A DNA stretch of 64,000 nt from Homoserinimonas aerilata. GTDB taxonomy: Bacteria > Actinomycetota > Actinomycetes > Actinomycetales > Microbacteriaceae. Below are positions 1-8,561 of the stretch, piece after piece; positions within the stretch are counted from its first letter, which is position 1; the number at the start of each line of letters is the position of its first letter. The notes beneath the pieces are model-generated. The model worked only from the letters and a program-made list of their open reading frames with translations. It did not search any database and was not told the origin of the DNA. Made by a program: the position numbers and the translations under genes. The DNA lies in assembly GCF_006716125.1 (NCBI RefSeq), contig NZ_VFOM01000001.1, forward strand, positions 310,001-374,000, in the 5' to 3' direction.

Positions 1-584
1 TCGTCGCCGGCGAACACGATGTCGATGTGGGGGAGCAGCCGCGCATACTCCGCGGCGGCCTCTTCGCGCGTCCAGAGTTTGCTGCGGTAGTTGAGGTCCA
101 TCGAGATGGGCACACCGGCTTCGGATGCGGCGGTGACGGCGTCGAAGATCGTCTGCCGCATGGTCTCCGAGAGCGCCGGTGAGATCCCTGTCACGTGCAG
201 CAGGGTCGCGCCGCGCACGAGCGCGAGGTCGATCTCGTCGCTGCGCAGCCGCCCGCCGGCGTTGCCGCGGCGGTAGTAGTAGACCTGCGTGCCCGAACCG
301 GTGCGGTGCTCTTTGATCATGAGCGAGGTGGGTGCCTCCGAGTCGCGCACCGCCTCGACGCGCACGCCCTCCGCGCGCAGTTCGCGCACGATGAGTTCGC
401 CGAGCGGGTCGGCGCCGACCTTGCCGATCCAGGTGACTTCGGTTCCGAGTCGGGCGAGCGCGACGGCGACATTGCTTTCGGCCCCGCCGTGGCTGAGGTC
501 GAGGCTGTGCTCGTGCTGCAGTGGCCCGACGTTCGGGGCTCCGAGGAGGGCCATGGTCTCGCCGATGGTGACGACGCCGCTCAT
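1..584 (-). CDS. kdgK: 2-keto-3-deoxygluconate kinase, PfkB family (3' part cut by window edge)
   Basis: Phosphorylates 2-keto-3-deoxygluconate to KDPG in cytosolic sugar-acid breakdown (family role; substrate inferred from context). The first 195 codons are present, beginning MSGVVTIGETMALLG; the PfkB N-terminal glycine motif appears as GGAESNVAVALARLG near residue 33, followed by RTGSGTQVYYYRRGNAG, typical of KDG kinases. The C-terminal ATP-site motif lies beyond base 1. Its ATG overlaps the stop of the upstream aldolase gene (ATGA at 581-584), so the two are translationally coupled. Another PfkB sugar kinase specificity such as ribokinase is possible, but the aldolase partner argues for KDG. 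Confidence 0.85.
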   Translation of the reverse strand, partial: MSGVVTIGETMALLGAPNVGPLQHEHSLDLSHGGAESNVAVALARLGTEVTWIGKVGADPLGELIVRELRAEGVRVEAVRDSEAPTSLMIKEHRTGSGTQVYYYRRGNAGGRLRSDEIDLALVRGATLLHVTGISPALSETMRQTIFDAVTAASEAGVPISMDLNYRSKLWTREEAAAEYARLLPHIDIVFAGD

Positions 585-1249
585 CGTGCCGACCCCGCGA
601 TTGCGACGGCTTCCTGCGCGCGCCGTGCCAGAGCATCCAGTGACCCGCCCTTGAGCGCATCGCCGACGAGCGGTCCTCCGAGGCTGACGGCGAGTGCGCC
701 GGCCTTCAGCCACGCGGGGATGTCGGCCAGGCCGACCCCGCCGGAGGGTACGAACTGGATGTCGGGGAACGGCCCGCGCAGGTGCCCGCCGAACTGCGGG
801 CCGACGGTTTCGGCCGGGAACACCTTCACCGCGGTCGCCCCCGCCTCCCACGCGCTGAACAGCTCGCCGGGGGTGAGGCCGCCCGGGAACACGGGGACCC
901 CGGCCGCGACGGCTGCCGCGATGACGTCCTCCCGCACGATGGGGGTGACCAGGTACTGGGCTCCGGCGTCGATGGCGCGCGCCGCCTGGCCGGTGGAGGT
1001 CACAGTGCCGATGCCGATCTCGGCCGCGCCGGCGACCCTGGCGAGCAGCGACGGCAGGTGCTCGATCGTGCCGGGGGTGGTCAGCGTCAGTTCGATCGAG
1101 CGCACGCCGTTCTCGACGAGAACGTCGACGACGGCGTCGTAGTCGCGGGGCTCGTTCGCGCGCAGCACCGCGATCACGCGGCTCTCGCGCAGCAGCGTCG
1201 ACGGCGTGGCGCGGGTCGGGCCCGCCGTGGTGGTCGGTGTCTCGGTCAT
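581..1249 (-). CDS. eda: KDPG/KHG aldolase
   Basis: Class I aldolase that cleaves 2-keto-3-deoxy-6-phosphogluconate to pyruvate and glyceraldehyde 3-phosphate. At 222 residues it has the family length. The Schiff-base lysine lies in TAVKVFPAE near residue 140; the glutamate-bearing strand reads SIELTLTTP and the phosphate-binding end reads FVPSGGVG. The ATG at 1249 is preceded by GAAGGACC. It sits between the LacI regulator and KDG kinase in one leftward operon, supplying the step after the kinase. A second, divergent aldolase of the same family lies at 7896-8531, suggesting different epimer preference. Confidence 0.9.
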   Translation of the reverse strand: MTETPTTTAGPTRATPSTLLRESRVIAVLRANEPRDYDAVVDVLVENGVRSIELTLTTPGTIEHLPSLLARVAGAAEIGIGTVTSTGQAARAIDAGAQYLVTPIVREDVIAAAVAAGVPVFPGGLTPGELFSAWEAGATAVKVFPAETVGPQFGGHLRGPFPDIQFVPSGGVGLADIPAWLKAGALAVSLGGPLVGDALKGGSLDALARRAQEAVAIAGSAR

Positions 1250-1270
1250 GGTCCTTCTTTCTTCGTTCTT

Positions 1271-2278
1271 CTACGAGAGTACGGATGCCTCGGCGGTCGA
1301 GTCGCGCACGACCAGCCGGGTGGGCACCGTCGCGGTGTGGTGGGGTTTCGGCTCGACGATGGCGGCGGCCGTCAGCGCCCCGAGCGTGCGTGCGGAGCTG
1401 TCGACGGTGGTCAGCGACGGCCAGGCGAGGCCCTCGGGAAGCGAGTCGTCGCATCCGATCACGCTCATTCGCGCCGGCACCTCGACGCCGGCGTCGCGCA
1501 GCGCCGAGAGCAGCCCGAGCGCGATCTCGTCGTTGAAGGCGATGATCGCGGTCGTGTGCGTCAGGTCGATCGAGGCCAGCGCGCGTCTGCCGCCCACGAA
1601 ATCGGGTGTCGCGGTTGCGGCGACGGCCAGGGGCATCCGCAGCTCTCTGCAGGCGCGTTCGAGGCTGCGCATCTTCTGCCGGCCCGACCATGACTGCGGC
1701 GGCCCGTCGAGGTAGGCGACGGAGCGGTGCCCGAGCGCGTGCAGGTGGCGCACCGCCTCGGCGAATGCGGGTTCGATGTCGAGCGTGATCTGCGCGAGAC
1801 GCTCGGGGAGTTCGAGCCGGTCGCCCGCGTCGCCGTCGAGCAGGCGGTTGGCGAGCACGACGGGCAGGCGGGCGGCCGCCGCGACGATGTCGGCGTCGGG
1901 CAGCCGGCTGGAGGCGAGCACGAGTGCGTCGACCTGGCCGGACATGCGGCGGATGAGCGCACGCTCCTGCTCGCTGCTCTCGTGGCTGTCGCCGACGAGG
2001 ATGCCGCGGTCGTGGGCGCCGAGCACCGACTCGAGTTCCGCCAGGAAGGAGGTGTAGAAGGGGTTGGTGACGTCGGGCAGGATGACGCCGACGTTGCCGG
2101 TGGAGCCGGTCGCGAGGCTGCGGCCGAGCCGGCTGGGGGTGTAGTCGAGCAGGGCTGCCGCGGCGAGCACCCGTTCGCGGGTCCGGTCGACGACGGAGGG
2201 GGCGCCGTTGAGGGCGCGGGATGCGGTGGCGACGGAGACGCCGGCGGCGGAGGCGATCTGCCGGATGGTTGTTGCCAT
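1271..2278 (-). CDS. LacI-family transcriptional regulator
   Basis: Sugar-responsive repressor, 335 residues. The N-terminal helix-turn-helix (TIRQIASAAGVSVATASRAL, residues 4-23) is canonical LacI, followed by a hinge helix and a periplasmic-binding-like sensor domain (GVILPDVTNPFYTSFLAELE near residue 65; VIGCDDS near 270). It is the first gene of a leftward operon with the KDPG aldolase and KDG kinase, 21 bases upstream of the aldolase. A near-perfect LacI-type palindrome lies 40 bases upstream of its start, implying self-regulation of the operon. The inducer is unknown; a KDG or sugar-acid intermediate is my inference. Confidence 0.92.
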   Translation of the reverse strand: MATTIRQIASAAGVSVATASRALNGAPSVVDRTRERVLAAAALLDYTPSRLGRSLATGSTGNVGVILPDVTNPFYTSFLAELESVLGAHDRGILVGDSHESSEQERALIRRMSGQVDALVLASSRLPDADIVAAAARLPVVLANRLLDGDAGDRLELPERLAQITLDIEPAFAEAVRHLHALGHRSVAYLDGPPQSWSGRQKMRSLERACRELRMPLAVAATATPDFVGGRRALASIDLTHTTAIIAFNDEIALGLLSALRDAGVEVPARMSVIGCDDSLPEGLAWPSLTTVDSSARTLGALTAAAIVEPKPHHTATVPTRLVVRDSTAEASVLS

Positions 2279-2318
2279 CTTGACCTTCCGCGCTGCAGGG
2301 CGAATAATGGAGACCGGG

Positions 2319-2336
2319 AATGAAACCGGTTACATT
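2319..2336. promoter_or_regulatory. Probable LacI-family operator
   Basis: AATGAAACCGGTTACATT is an 18-base palindrome with one mismatched pair and the central CG of LacI/PurR-type operators. It lies 41-58 bases upstream of the LacI start at 2278, inside the likely promoter of the lacI-eda-kdgK operon. Binding by the adjacent regulator is inference. Confidence 0.7.
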
Positions 2337-2495
2337 CATCCTAGCCCCCTACGGAGACAAGAATGAGCGTGCAGAGCTTGGCGCGGCCACCGCAGCCACC
2401 CTGCTGTGGTAACGACTCACGCTGGTACCGACTCGGCACTGACCTCATGCATGGCAACCCGCTGGCAGCGGGTGGCGGTGACAAACCCGACAGCG

Positions 2496-3335
2496 CTAGG
2501 CCGTCTCCTTCGGCCCGCCCCTGATGAGGGGGCCTGCGGTGCCGGAGACGGCATCTGCCTCTCCGCCCTCCCAGATGGAGCTCATCTCGAGGAAGGTGCG
2601 CTGCATGATCCGCAGCATCGAGGCCTGGGCGTCGTCCGGGTTGCCGCGCTGGATGGCGCTGGCCACGTCGACATGGAACTGCAGCGCCTCGACGTGCGGA
2701 TGCGTGGGCATGAGGCCGTAATGGGTGCGGCCCACGAGCACCTCTTCGACGAGGGTGTGCAGTTTGCCGAACATCTCGTTGCCCGAGTTGGTGAGCACGA
2801 GCCGGTGGAATTCGACATCGAGTTCGAGAAAACGCTCGCGGTCGCCCTCCTGCCCTGCCGCCCACAGTTTGCCGGCGAGGCCCATGAGTTCGCTCGCCCC
2901 GGTGAGGGGGGCGCGGATGGCGGCAAGCCGTGCGGCCTCTGGTTCGACCGCGGTGCGCAGTTCGGTGAGCGAGCGCAGCTGCGCGATGCGGCCGGGGGAT
3001 GCGAGGCGCCAGCGGATCAGCTGCGGGTCGTAGAGATTCCATTCGGACTGGGGGAGCACCTTCACTCCCACCCGGCGCCGCGAGGAGATCATCCCCATGG
3101 AGGCGAGCACGCGCAGGGCTTCGCGCACGACGGAGCGCGACACGTCGTAGCGCTGCTCGAGTTCGTCGATGCGCATGATCGACCCCGCAGACAGTTCGCC
3201 GGAACACAGCGCCAGACCGAGACGGTCGAGGACATGCGCGTGGAGGCCCATCAGGCGGGAGGAGAGTTCGTCGCCGGCATCGGCGGTCATCTCTTTGGCA
3301 TCATTGCTCACGGATAAATCATATCGTTTTCGCAT
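2496..3335 (-). CDS. GntR-family (FadR/FCD subfamily) transcriptional regulator
   Basis: Regulator of 279 residues. A winged helix-turn-helix occupies about residues 35-100 (LEQRYDVSRSVVREALRVLA), then an all-helical FCD ligand domain to about residue 235, with its usual metal-ligand pattern suggested by D-x3-H (LDVEFHRLV). FadR-type regulators next to DgoD genes usually sense galactonate or KDG derivatives (family knowledge). It diverges from the importer and dehydratase operon starting at 3460 and probably represses it. The ATG at 3335 gives the longest product; a GTG about eight codons in (VSNDAKEM) is an alternative start. A weak 6-bp hairpin lies at 2458-2472 past its end. Confidence 0.9.
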   Translation of the reverse strand: MRKRYDLSVSNDAKEMTADAGDELSSRLMGLHAHVLDRLGLALCSGELSAGSIMRIDELEQRYDVSRSVVREALRVLASMGMISSRRRVGVKVLPQSEWNLYDPQLIRWRLASPGRIAQLRSLTELRTAVEPEAARLAAIRAPLTGASELMGLAGKLWAAGQEGDRERFLELDVEFHRLVLTNSGNEMFGKLHTLVEEVLVGRTHYGLMPTHPHVEALQFHVDVASAIQRGNPDDAQASMLRIMQRTFLEMSSIWEGGEADAVSGTAGPLIRGGPKETA

Positions 3336-3370
3336 ACGTGTTGAATAAGTATGACTTTATTTGTTATGTT
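3333..3370 (+). promoter_or_regulatory. Promoter and candidate operator of the sugar-acid uptake operon
   Basis: This AT-rich stretch contains TTGAAT (3341-3346) and TATGTT (3365-3370) spaced 18 bases apart, a plausible -35/-10 pair reading towards the importer. An inverted repeat CATAC-n11-GTATG (3333-3353) covers the -35 box and the divergent gntR start, a suitable place for the GntR-type regulator to act on both directions. The site is inferred from position and symmetry only. Confidence 0.5.
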
Positions 3371-3459
3371 GCCTCCAATGAGGTGACGTAGCCATCCCTG
3401 ACTGCGAAACCTTGGTGCGCAGAGGAGCGCATCATCACCAAGACACAGAGGAAGTCGTA

Positions 3460-4755
3460 ATGAAGCGATCTGTAATCCGAATCACCGGGATTGCGACAGC
3501 AGCCCTGCTCCTGGGAAGCGGCCTCGCGGCCTGCAGCTCGGGCGACGGAGGTGGCGGGGGCTCTGAGACCCTCCGCGTGACGCTCGTGAACCACGTGTGG
3601 ACCGACATCATCAAGGAGAAGATCCCGGAGTTCGAGAAGGAATCCGGCATCAAGGTCGAGGTCGCGCAGTTCGGCGAAGACCAGCTCTCCGACCAGTACA
3701 ACGTGAAGCTCAACGCGGGTAGCGACGAGATCGACGTCATGATGTACCGCCCGCTCCAGGAGGGCAAGCTCTTCGCGAAGAACGGCTACATGGCCGACCT
3801 GAGCGACCGCGTCTCCGAGAACGCCGACTGGGACTGGGCCGACTACCAGGAGGGCCCCGTCAACTCGACCACCTACGACGGCAATGTCGTCGGTGTGCCG
3901 ATCATCACCGAGCAGGAGGTGCTCTACTACCGCAAGGACCTGCTGGAGGCTGCCGGCCTCGAGGTGCCCAAGACGATGGATGACCTCCTCGCGGCGGCAG
4001 AGCAGATCAAGAACGAGAACCCGGGTGTTGCCGGCTTCGTCGCCCGCACCGGCAAGTCCGCTGCGGTGACCCAGTTCTCGAGCTTCCTGTTCAGCTACGG
4101 CGGTGACTTCATCGACAAGGACGGCAAGGCCAGCGTCAACACCCCTGAGGCCAAGGAAGCGTACGCCACCTACGGCAAGCTGATCCACGACTTCGGACCC
4201 GACAATGTCAGCACTGACATGAGCTGGTCTGAGGCGATGGCCATCTTCACGCAGGGTGGCGCGGCGTTCTACACGGAGGCCGACAGCCTCTACAAGAACG
4301 CGACCGACCCGGCCAACTCGAAGGTCTCCGACACGGTCGGCTTCGCGCCGATCCCGGCCGGCCCTGACGGTTCGAAGGCGTACAACGTTCCCTCGTGGGC
4401 GCTCGGCGTGAACGAGGCATCGGGCAACCAGGACAACGCGTGGAAGTTCATCGAGTGGGCCACCAGCCAGGACATGACGCTCGAGATCCAGAAGGCCGGC
4501 GTCCCCGGAGCCCGCACCTCGGTGTGGGATGACCCTGAGGGCATCTCGACCTACCCGGCCGACCTCGCCGAGGCGATCGCCATCAGCACGAAGAACGGTA
4601 TCGGTCACGACCGCCCGCTCGTCATCAAGGTTCCTGAGGCCCGTGAGATCGTCGGCGAGCCCATCGTCGTCGCCATCACCGGCGGAGATTCGGATGCCGC
4701 CGCGGATGCCGCGAACAAGGCATTCCAGGCGCTCCTGGACGACGAGAACAAGTAG
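3460..4755 (+). CDS. ABC transporter sugar-binding lipoprotein (family 1)
   Basis: Extracytoplasmic substrate-binding lipoprotein of a MalE/UgpB-like carbohydrate importer, 431 residues. A signal peptide (MKRSVIRIT, then a hydrophobic core) ends in the lipobox GLAAC with the lipidated cysteine at residue 25, followed by a Ser/Gly-rich linker. I chose the ATG at 3460 over an upstream in-frame GTG because it follows GAGGAAG and starts the signal peptide. The two cognate permeases follow after 187 bases. Neighbouring galactonate and mannonate dehydratases suggest a sugar acid, or a sugar or oligosaccharide feeding them, as ligand; the exact ligand cannot be read from sequence. Confidence 0.92.
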   Translation: MKRSVIRITGIATAALLLGSGLAACSSGDGGGGGSETLRVTLVNHVWTDIIKEKIPEFEKESGIKVEVAQFGEDQLSDQYNVKLNAGSDEIDVMMYRPLQEGKLFAKNGYMADLSDRVSENADWDWADYQEGPVNSTTYDGNVVGVPIITEQEVLYYRKDLLEAAGLEVPKTMDDLLAAAEQIKNENPGVAGFVARTGKSAAVTQFSSFLFSYGGDFIDKDGKASVNTPEAKEAYATYGKLIHDFGPDNVSTDMSWSEAMAIFTQGGAAFYTEADSLYKNATDPANSKVSDTVGFAPIPAGPDGSKAYNVPSWALGVNEASGNQDNAWKFIEWATSQDMTLEIQKAGVPGARTSVWDDPEGISTYPADLAEAIAISTKNGIGHDRPLVIKVPEAREIVGEPIVVAITGGDSDAAADAANKAFQALLDDENK

Positions 4756-4796
4756 TTCAGCACCACACGCAGTAACAGCACCACCCAGCCTGCGAC

Positions 4797-4831
4797 GGCC
4801 GGAGCCGACCCCGAGGGGTTGCGCTCCGGCC
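4797..4831 (+). terminator. Strong intercistronic hairpin between binding protein and permeases
   Basis: GGCCGGAGC (4797-4805) pairs perfectly with GCTCCGGCC (4823-4831), and an inner ACCCC/GGGGT stem extends it. There is no T-run after it, so it is more likely an attenuator or 3'-end protector that keeps binding-protein mRNA above permease mRNA than a full terminator. Confidence 0.55.
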
Positions 4832-4942
4832 GCCGCGGGCGCACAGTCTTCGAGACGGGCCAGCCTGTCTCGCCCCAGTACCTGCCCCTCCCCGCACCGG
4901 CCTTGCCGCCCGCGGGCCCCCACACTCACAAGGAGGTGAACG

Positions 4943-5869
4943 ATGACTGCGACGACCAGCATCCGCACATCGCCCCAGAAGACGTTCTCTGACTGGGCCA
5001 ATCGCCACCGCAAGTGGCTGTTCGCCTCGCCGGCGATGATCATCGTCGGCCTGCTCATCGCCATCCCGCTCGTCTGGACGATCTACCTGAGCCTCACCAA
5101 CTCCGAGGGTTCGGTGCGGTCAGAGCACGACTTCATCGGCTTCGACAACTACGCCGAGGTCTTCGCCGACTTCGACCGCTTCTGGCCAGCAGTCTGGCGC
5201 ACCTTCCTGTTCACGGGCGGCGTGCTCATCGTCGAGCTCGTGCTGGGCATGGCCATCGCCCTGCTCCTGTGGCGGCCGTTCCGCGGTGAGCGCTGGGTGC
5301 GCGTCGCCATCCTGCTTCCCCTCGTGGCGACCCCCGTCGCGGTCGGCATGATGTGGAAGCTCATCTTCGACCCCAACATCGGCTTCGCCAACCAGATGCT
5401 CGCGTTCTTCGGCATCCCCGCGCAGCCGTGGCTCTCCGGTGAGCTGACGGCGCTGCCGACGCTCATGTTCGTCGACATCTGGCAGTGGACGCCGATGGTC
5501 GTGCTCATCCTCCTGGCCGGCCTCACCTCCCTCTCGGACGAGCCCGACGAGGCGGCCCGCATCGACGGCGCCAACTCGTGGCAGCGCTTCTGGTTCGTGA
5601 CGCTGCCGCTCATGCGGTCGACCGTCATCGTCGCCATCCTGCTCCGCAGCATCGACGCCCTCAAGACCTTCGACATCCTGTACGCGACGAAGGGCAAGGG
5701 CGGCGGCTCGTTCCACGAGGTGGAGACGCTCAACGTCTACGCCTACGGGCTCAGCTTCGACTACAACGACTACGGTGTCGCATCCGCCGTTCTCATCATC
5801 TTCTTCCTGCTGATCATCGCGATCATGTGGGCCATCACGTTCAGAAGAAAGGAGAAGGCGTCCAAATGA
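4943..5869 (+). CDS. Sugar ABC transporter permease, MalF/UgpA type
   Basis: Inner-membrane permease subunit of 308 residues. About six hydrophobic helices are visible, starting with WLFASPAMIIVGLLIAIPLV. The cytoplasmic EAA loop that docks on the ATPase reads EAARIDGANSWQRFWFVTLP near residue 210, a good match to the family. The ATG at 4943 follows AAGGAGG closely. It overlaps the next permease by four bases. No ATPase gene lies in the operon, so it probably uses a shared MsiK-like ATPase encoded elsewhere, as is common for actinobacterial sugar importers. Confidence 0.92.
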   Translation: MTATTSIRTSPQKTFSDWANRHRKWLFASPAMIIVGLLIAIPLVWTIYLSLTNSEGSVRSEHDFIGFDNYAEVFADFDRFWPAVWRTFLFTGGVLIVELVLGMAIALLLWRPFRGERWVRVAILLPLVATPVAVGMMWKLIFDPNIGFANQMLAFFGIPAQPWLSGELTALPTLMFVDIWQWTPMVVLILLAGLTSLSDEPDEAARIDGANSWQRFWFVTLPLMRSTVIVAILLRSIDALKTFDILYATKGKGGGSFHEVETLNVYAYGLSFDYNDYGVASAVLIIFFLLIIAIMWAITFRRKEKASK

Positions 5870-6744
5870 CCACGACACTGTCACCCTCCGCGACCCTTCC
5901 CGCCCCGCGTCCGACCCGCCGGCGCAAGCCGCTGCGCTCGCGTGCATACAGCTGGTTCCGCGCGGCCGCGCTCGTCCTGATCGTTCTCGTCTTCATCCTG
6001 CCGCTGGCCTGGATGCTGCTGTCGTCGTTCAAGACGAACGTCGACATCTACGATGTCGCCAAGACGCTCGTGTTCACGCCCACCTTCGACAACTTCGCCA
6101 ATGTGCTGGGCCGCGACAACTACTTCCAGTTCATCTTCAACAGTGCCTGGATCGCGTTCGCCTCGACGGCGCTCTCCCTGCTGGTGGGGGTTCCGGCCGC
6201 CTACGTGATGAGCCGCTTCTCGATGGGCAAGTCGGCGGCGGTCGTGCTGCTGGCGCGCATCATCCCGGGCGTCAGCCTGCTCGTGCCGTGGTACTTCATC
6301 TTCGCGAATCTGCGCATGGTGGGCGACTACAGCGTGCTGATCCTGTCGCACATGTTCGTGGCGCTGCCGCTCATCGTGTACATCATGATGTCGTTCTTCG
6401 ACTCGCTTCCGGAGGATCTCGAGGAGTCGGCGCAGGTCGACGGGCTCACGCCCATCGGCGCGTTCCTGCGCATCACGCTGCCGCTGTCGACGCCGGGTAT
6501 CGCGACGGCGGGCATCCTGTCGATCATCTTCTCGTGGAACAACTTCATGTTCGCGCTCGTTCTCTCGGGTGCCAACACGAAGACGCTCCCGGTGGCGATA
6601 TTCAACTTCGTGTCGTACGCGAGCATCGACTGGGGCGGCCTCATGGCGGCCGCCGTCGTCGTGACCGTGCCCATCATGGTCATCGCCCTGTTCACGCAGA
6701 AGTACATCGTGTCCGGCCTCACCGCCGGCGCGACGAAGGGCTGA
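5866..6744 (+). CDS. Sugar ABC transporter permease, MalG/UgpE type
   Basis: Second membrane subunit, 292 residues with about six transmembrane helices. The EAA loop reads EESAQVDGLTPIGAFLRITL near residue 190. The ATG at 5866 overlaps the preceding stop (ATGA), with GGAGAAGG just upstream; longer in-frame extensions into the previous gene are not needed. It forms the heterodimeric channel with the preceding permease and takes substrate from the lipoprotein at 3460. The galactonate dehydratase gene starts six bases downstream, so uptake and catabolism share a transcript. Confidence 0.92.
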   Translation: MTTTLSPSATLPAPRPTRRRKPLRSRAYSWFRAAALVLIVLVFILPLAWMLLSSFKTNVDIYDVAKTLVFTPTFDNFANVLGRDNYFQFIFNSAWIAFASTALSLLVGVPAAYVMSRFSMGKSAAVVLLARIIPGVSLLVPWYFIFANLRMVGDYSVLILSHMFVALPLIVYIMMSFFDSLPEDLEESAQVDGLTPIGAFLRITLPLSTPGIATAGILSIIFSWNNFMFALVLSGANTKTLPVAIFNFVSYASIDWGGLMAAAVVVTVPIMVIALFTQKYIVSGLTAGATKG

Positions 6745-6750
6745 TCCGCT

Positions 6751-7896
6751 GTGCTGATCGACCGCGTTGAGACCTTCATGGTCGCGCCCCGCTGGCTGTT
6801 CGTTCGCATCGAAACCGATGAGGGCGTCGTCGGCTGGGGTGAGGCCTCTCTTGAGGGCCATTCGGCCACAGTGCGAACGGCCGTCGAGCAGTTCGCCGAG
6901 TACCTCGTGGGGCGCGACCCGCTCACGATCGAGGACCACTGGCAGGTTCTGAGCAAGTCCGGCTTCTACCGGGGCGGTGCCGTTCTGGCGAGCGCCGTCT
7001 CCGGCATCGACCAGGCGCTGTGGGACATCGCCGGTCGCCACCTCGGGGTTCCCGTGCACCAGCTGCTCGGTGGGGCCGTTCGCGATCGCATCCGGGCCTA
7101 CGGCTGGGTCGGCGGCGACGACCCGTCCGAGATCGCCGACAGCATTCAGGCCCAGCTCGATGTGGGGCTCACCGCTGTCAAGATGAATGCGAGCGGCCGG
7201 ATGAGCCGCAACGGCTCCGTCGCCGAGCTGGACGCCGTCGTCAAGAGGGTCGCCGCTGCCCGCGATGTTCTCGGCCCTGACCGTGACGTCGCCGTCGACT
7301 TCCACGGTCGCTTCACGATCGCGACCGCCCGGCGTATCGCTCCGTTGCTCGAGCCCTTCCACCCCTTCTTCCTGGAGGAGCCGGTCGTGCCCGAGAACTC
7401 GCACATGATCGGGGCGCTCGTCGACGCGACCACCACCCCGGTCGCGACAGGCGAGAGGCTGTACAGCCGGCAGGAGTTCCTGCCGGTGCTCGCGGCGGGC
7501 ATCGCGATCGCCCAGCCCGACCTGTCGCACGCCGGAGGAATCAGCGAGGTGCGGCGCATCGCATCCCTCGCCGAGGCCTACGACGTGCAGCTCGCACCGC
7601 ACTGCCCGCTCGGCCCGCTCGCGCTGGCCGCCTGCCTGCAGGTGGGTTTCGCGACTCCGAACTATCTCATCCAGGAGCAGAGCATCGGCATCCACTACAA
7701 CCAGGGCGCTGAGGTTCTCGACTACGTGCTCGACAAGGAGCCGCTGAAGTTTGTCAACGGCTCCATCGAGCGTCTGACGGGGCCGGGTCTCGGAATCGAG
7801 ATCGACGAGGTCGCCGTACGCGCGGCCGACAAGATCGGGCACGAATGGCGGTCGCCGATCTGGCGGCACGACGACGGCTCCCTGGCTGAATGGTGA
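6751..7896 (+). CDS. dgoD: D-galactonate dehydratase
   Basis: Enolase-superfamily enzyme that dehydrates D-galactonate to 2-keto-3-deoxy-D-galactonate. The 381-residue protein resembles E. coli DgoD along its full length: PRWLFVRIETDEGVVGWGE at the N-terminus, metal and base residues in VDFHGR, acidic ligands in LEEPV and ATGERL, the catalytic histidine in LAPHCPLGPLALAACLQ, and the ending WRHDDGSLAEW. The GTG start at 6751 gives the family N-terminus. Another acid-sugar substrate within this subgroup cannot be excluded. Its product would be handled by kinase and aldolase steps encoded in this island. Confidence 0.93.
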   Translation: MLIDRVETFMVAPRWLFVRIETDEGVVGWGEASLEGHSATVRTAVEQFAEYLVGRDPLTIEDHWQVLSKSGFYRGGAVLASAVSGIDQALWDIAGRHLGVPVHQLLGGAVRDRIRAYGWVGGDDPSEIADSIQAQLDVGLTAVKMNASGRMSRNGSVAELDAVVKRVAAARDVLGPDRDVAVDFHGRFTIATARRIAPLLEPFHPFFLEEPVVPENSHMIGALVDATTTPVATGERLYSRQEFLPVLAAGIAIAQPDLSHAGGISEVRRIASLAEAYDVQLAPHCPLGPLALAACLQVGFATPNYLIQEQSIGIHYNQGAEVLDYVLDKEPLKFVNGSIERLTGPGLGIEIDEVAVRAADKIGHEWRSPIWRHDDGSLAEW

Positions 7897-8531
7897 TGGG
7901 TATGGGCGACTCCTCTGGCGACTTCATTGGCGGGCTGCGTGCTGCGCGCCTCCTCGCGATCATCCGCGGCAGCAATGCCGACGACGCCGTGGCGACAGGC
8001 CTGGCGCTCATCGATGAGGGCGTGCGCTACATCGAGGTCTCGCTGACGACCCCGGATGCTCTGCGCGTGATCTCCGCGCTGGCGGCAGACGGTCGCGCCC
8101 ACATCGGCGCCGGAACCGTCCTCACGGAGGGCGACGTGACGGAGTCGGTGGCCGCCGGAGCATCCTTCCTGCTGACGCCCGCGCTCGCCGAGAGCGTGCC
8201 CTTCGCGGTCGCCCGGGGCGTGCCCATCATCGCGGGCGTCTTCACGCCCTCCGAGGCGCTCGCCGCCATGCGGCAGGGGGCCACGGCCGTCAAGCTGTTC
8301 CCCGCGGCGCAGGGAGGCCCCGGCTATCTGAAGGCGCTGCGCGAGCCGTTCCCGCAGATCCCGTTCCTGCCCGTCGGCGGCGTCGACGCCGCAGCCGCAG
8401 AACAGTACCTCGCCGTGGGCGCCTTCGCTGTCGGCGTCGGCGGCCCGCTCATCGGCGACGCCGCATCCGGGGGAGACCTCGATGCGTTGCGCGCCCGGGC
8501 CCGCGACTTCGTCAGCCGCATCGCATCCTGA
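7896..8531 (+). CDS. dgoA: 2-keto-3-deoxy-6-phosphogalactonate/gluconate aldolase
   Basis: Second KDPG-family aldolase of the window, about 211 residues. The Schiff-base lysine lies in TAVKLFPAAQGGPGYLKALR, where PAAQ-GP-YLKAL is the pattern of KDPGal aldolases rather than classical Eda. Position directly after dgoD supports cleavage of 2-keto-3-deoxy-6-phosphogalactonate to pyruvate and glyceraldehyde 3-phosphate. Start choice is uncertain: in-frame ATG 7890, GTG 7893, ATG 7896 and ATG 7902 all fit; 7896 shares one base with the dgoD stop. It lacks an adjacent dedicated KDGal kinase; the kinase at the left window edge may serve both pathways. Confidence 0.87.
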   Translation: MGMGDSSGDFIGGLRAARLLAIIRGSNADDAVATGLALIDEGVRYIEVSLTTPDALRVISALAADGRAHIGAGTVLTEGDVTESVAAGASFLLTPALAESVPFAVARGVPIIAGVFTPSEALAAMRQGATAVKLFPAAQGGPGYLKALREPFPQIPFLPVGGVDAAAAEQYLAVGAFAVGVGGPLIGDAASGGDLDALRARARDFVSRIAS

Positions 8532-8561
8532 GAACCCCACCCGTCAGCAAAGGAACACACA

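Noticed and set aside
2458-2472. Terminator after the GntR gene
   Set aside because: CCCGCT/AGCGGG is only 6 bp and has no T-run in the reverse direction; too weak to list as a feature.
5881-7869. Reverse frame of about 660 codons across the permease and dgoD genes
   Set aside because: Both covered genes are firmly identified on the plus strand; the reverse product is low-complexity and charged, as expected of a mirror frame.
581-8531. Recent duplication of the KDPG aldolase gene
   Set aside because: The two aldolases differ throughout and carry different active-site surroundings (VFPAETVGP versus LFPAAQGGP), so they are old paralogues.
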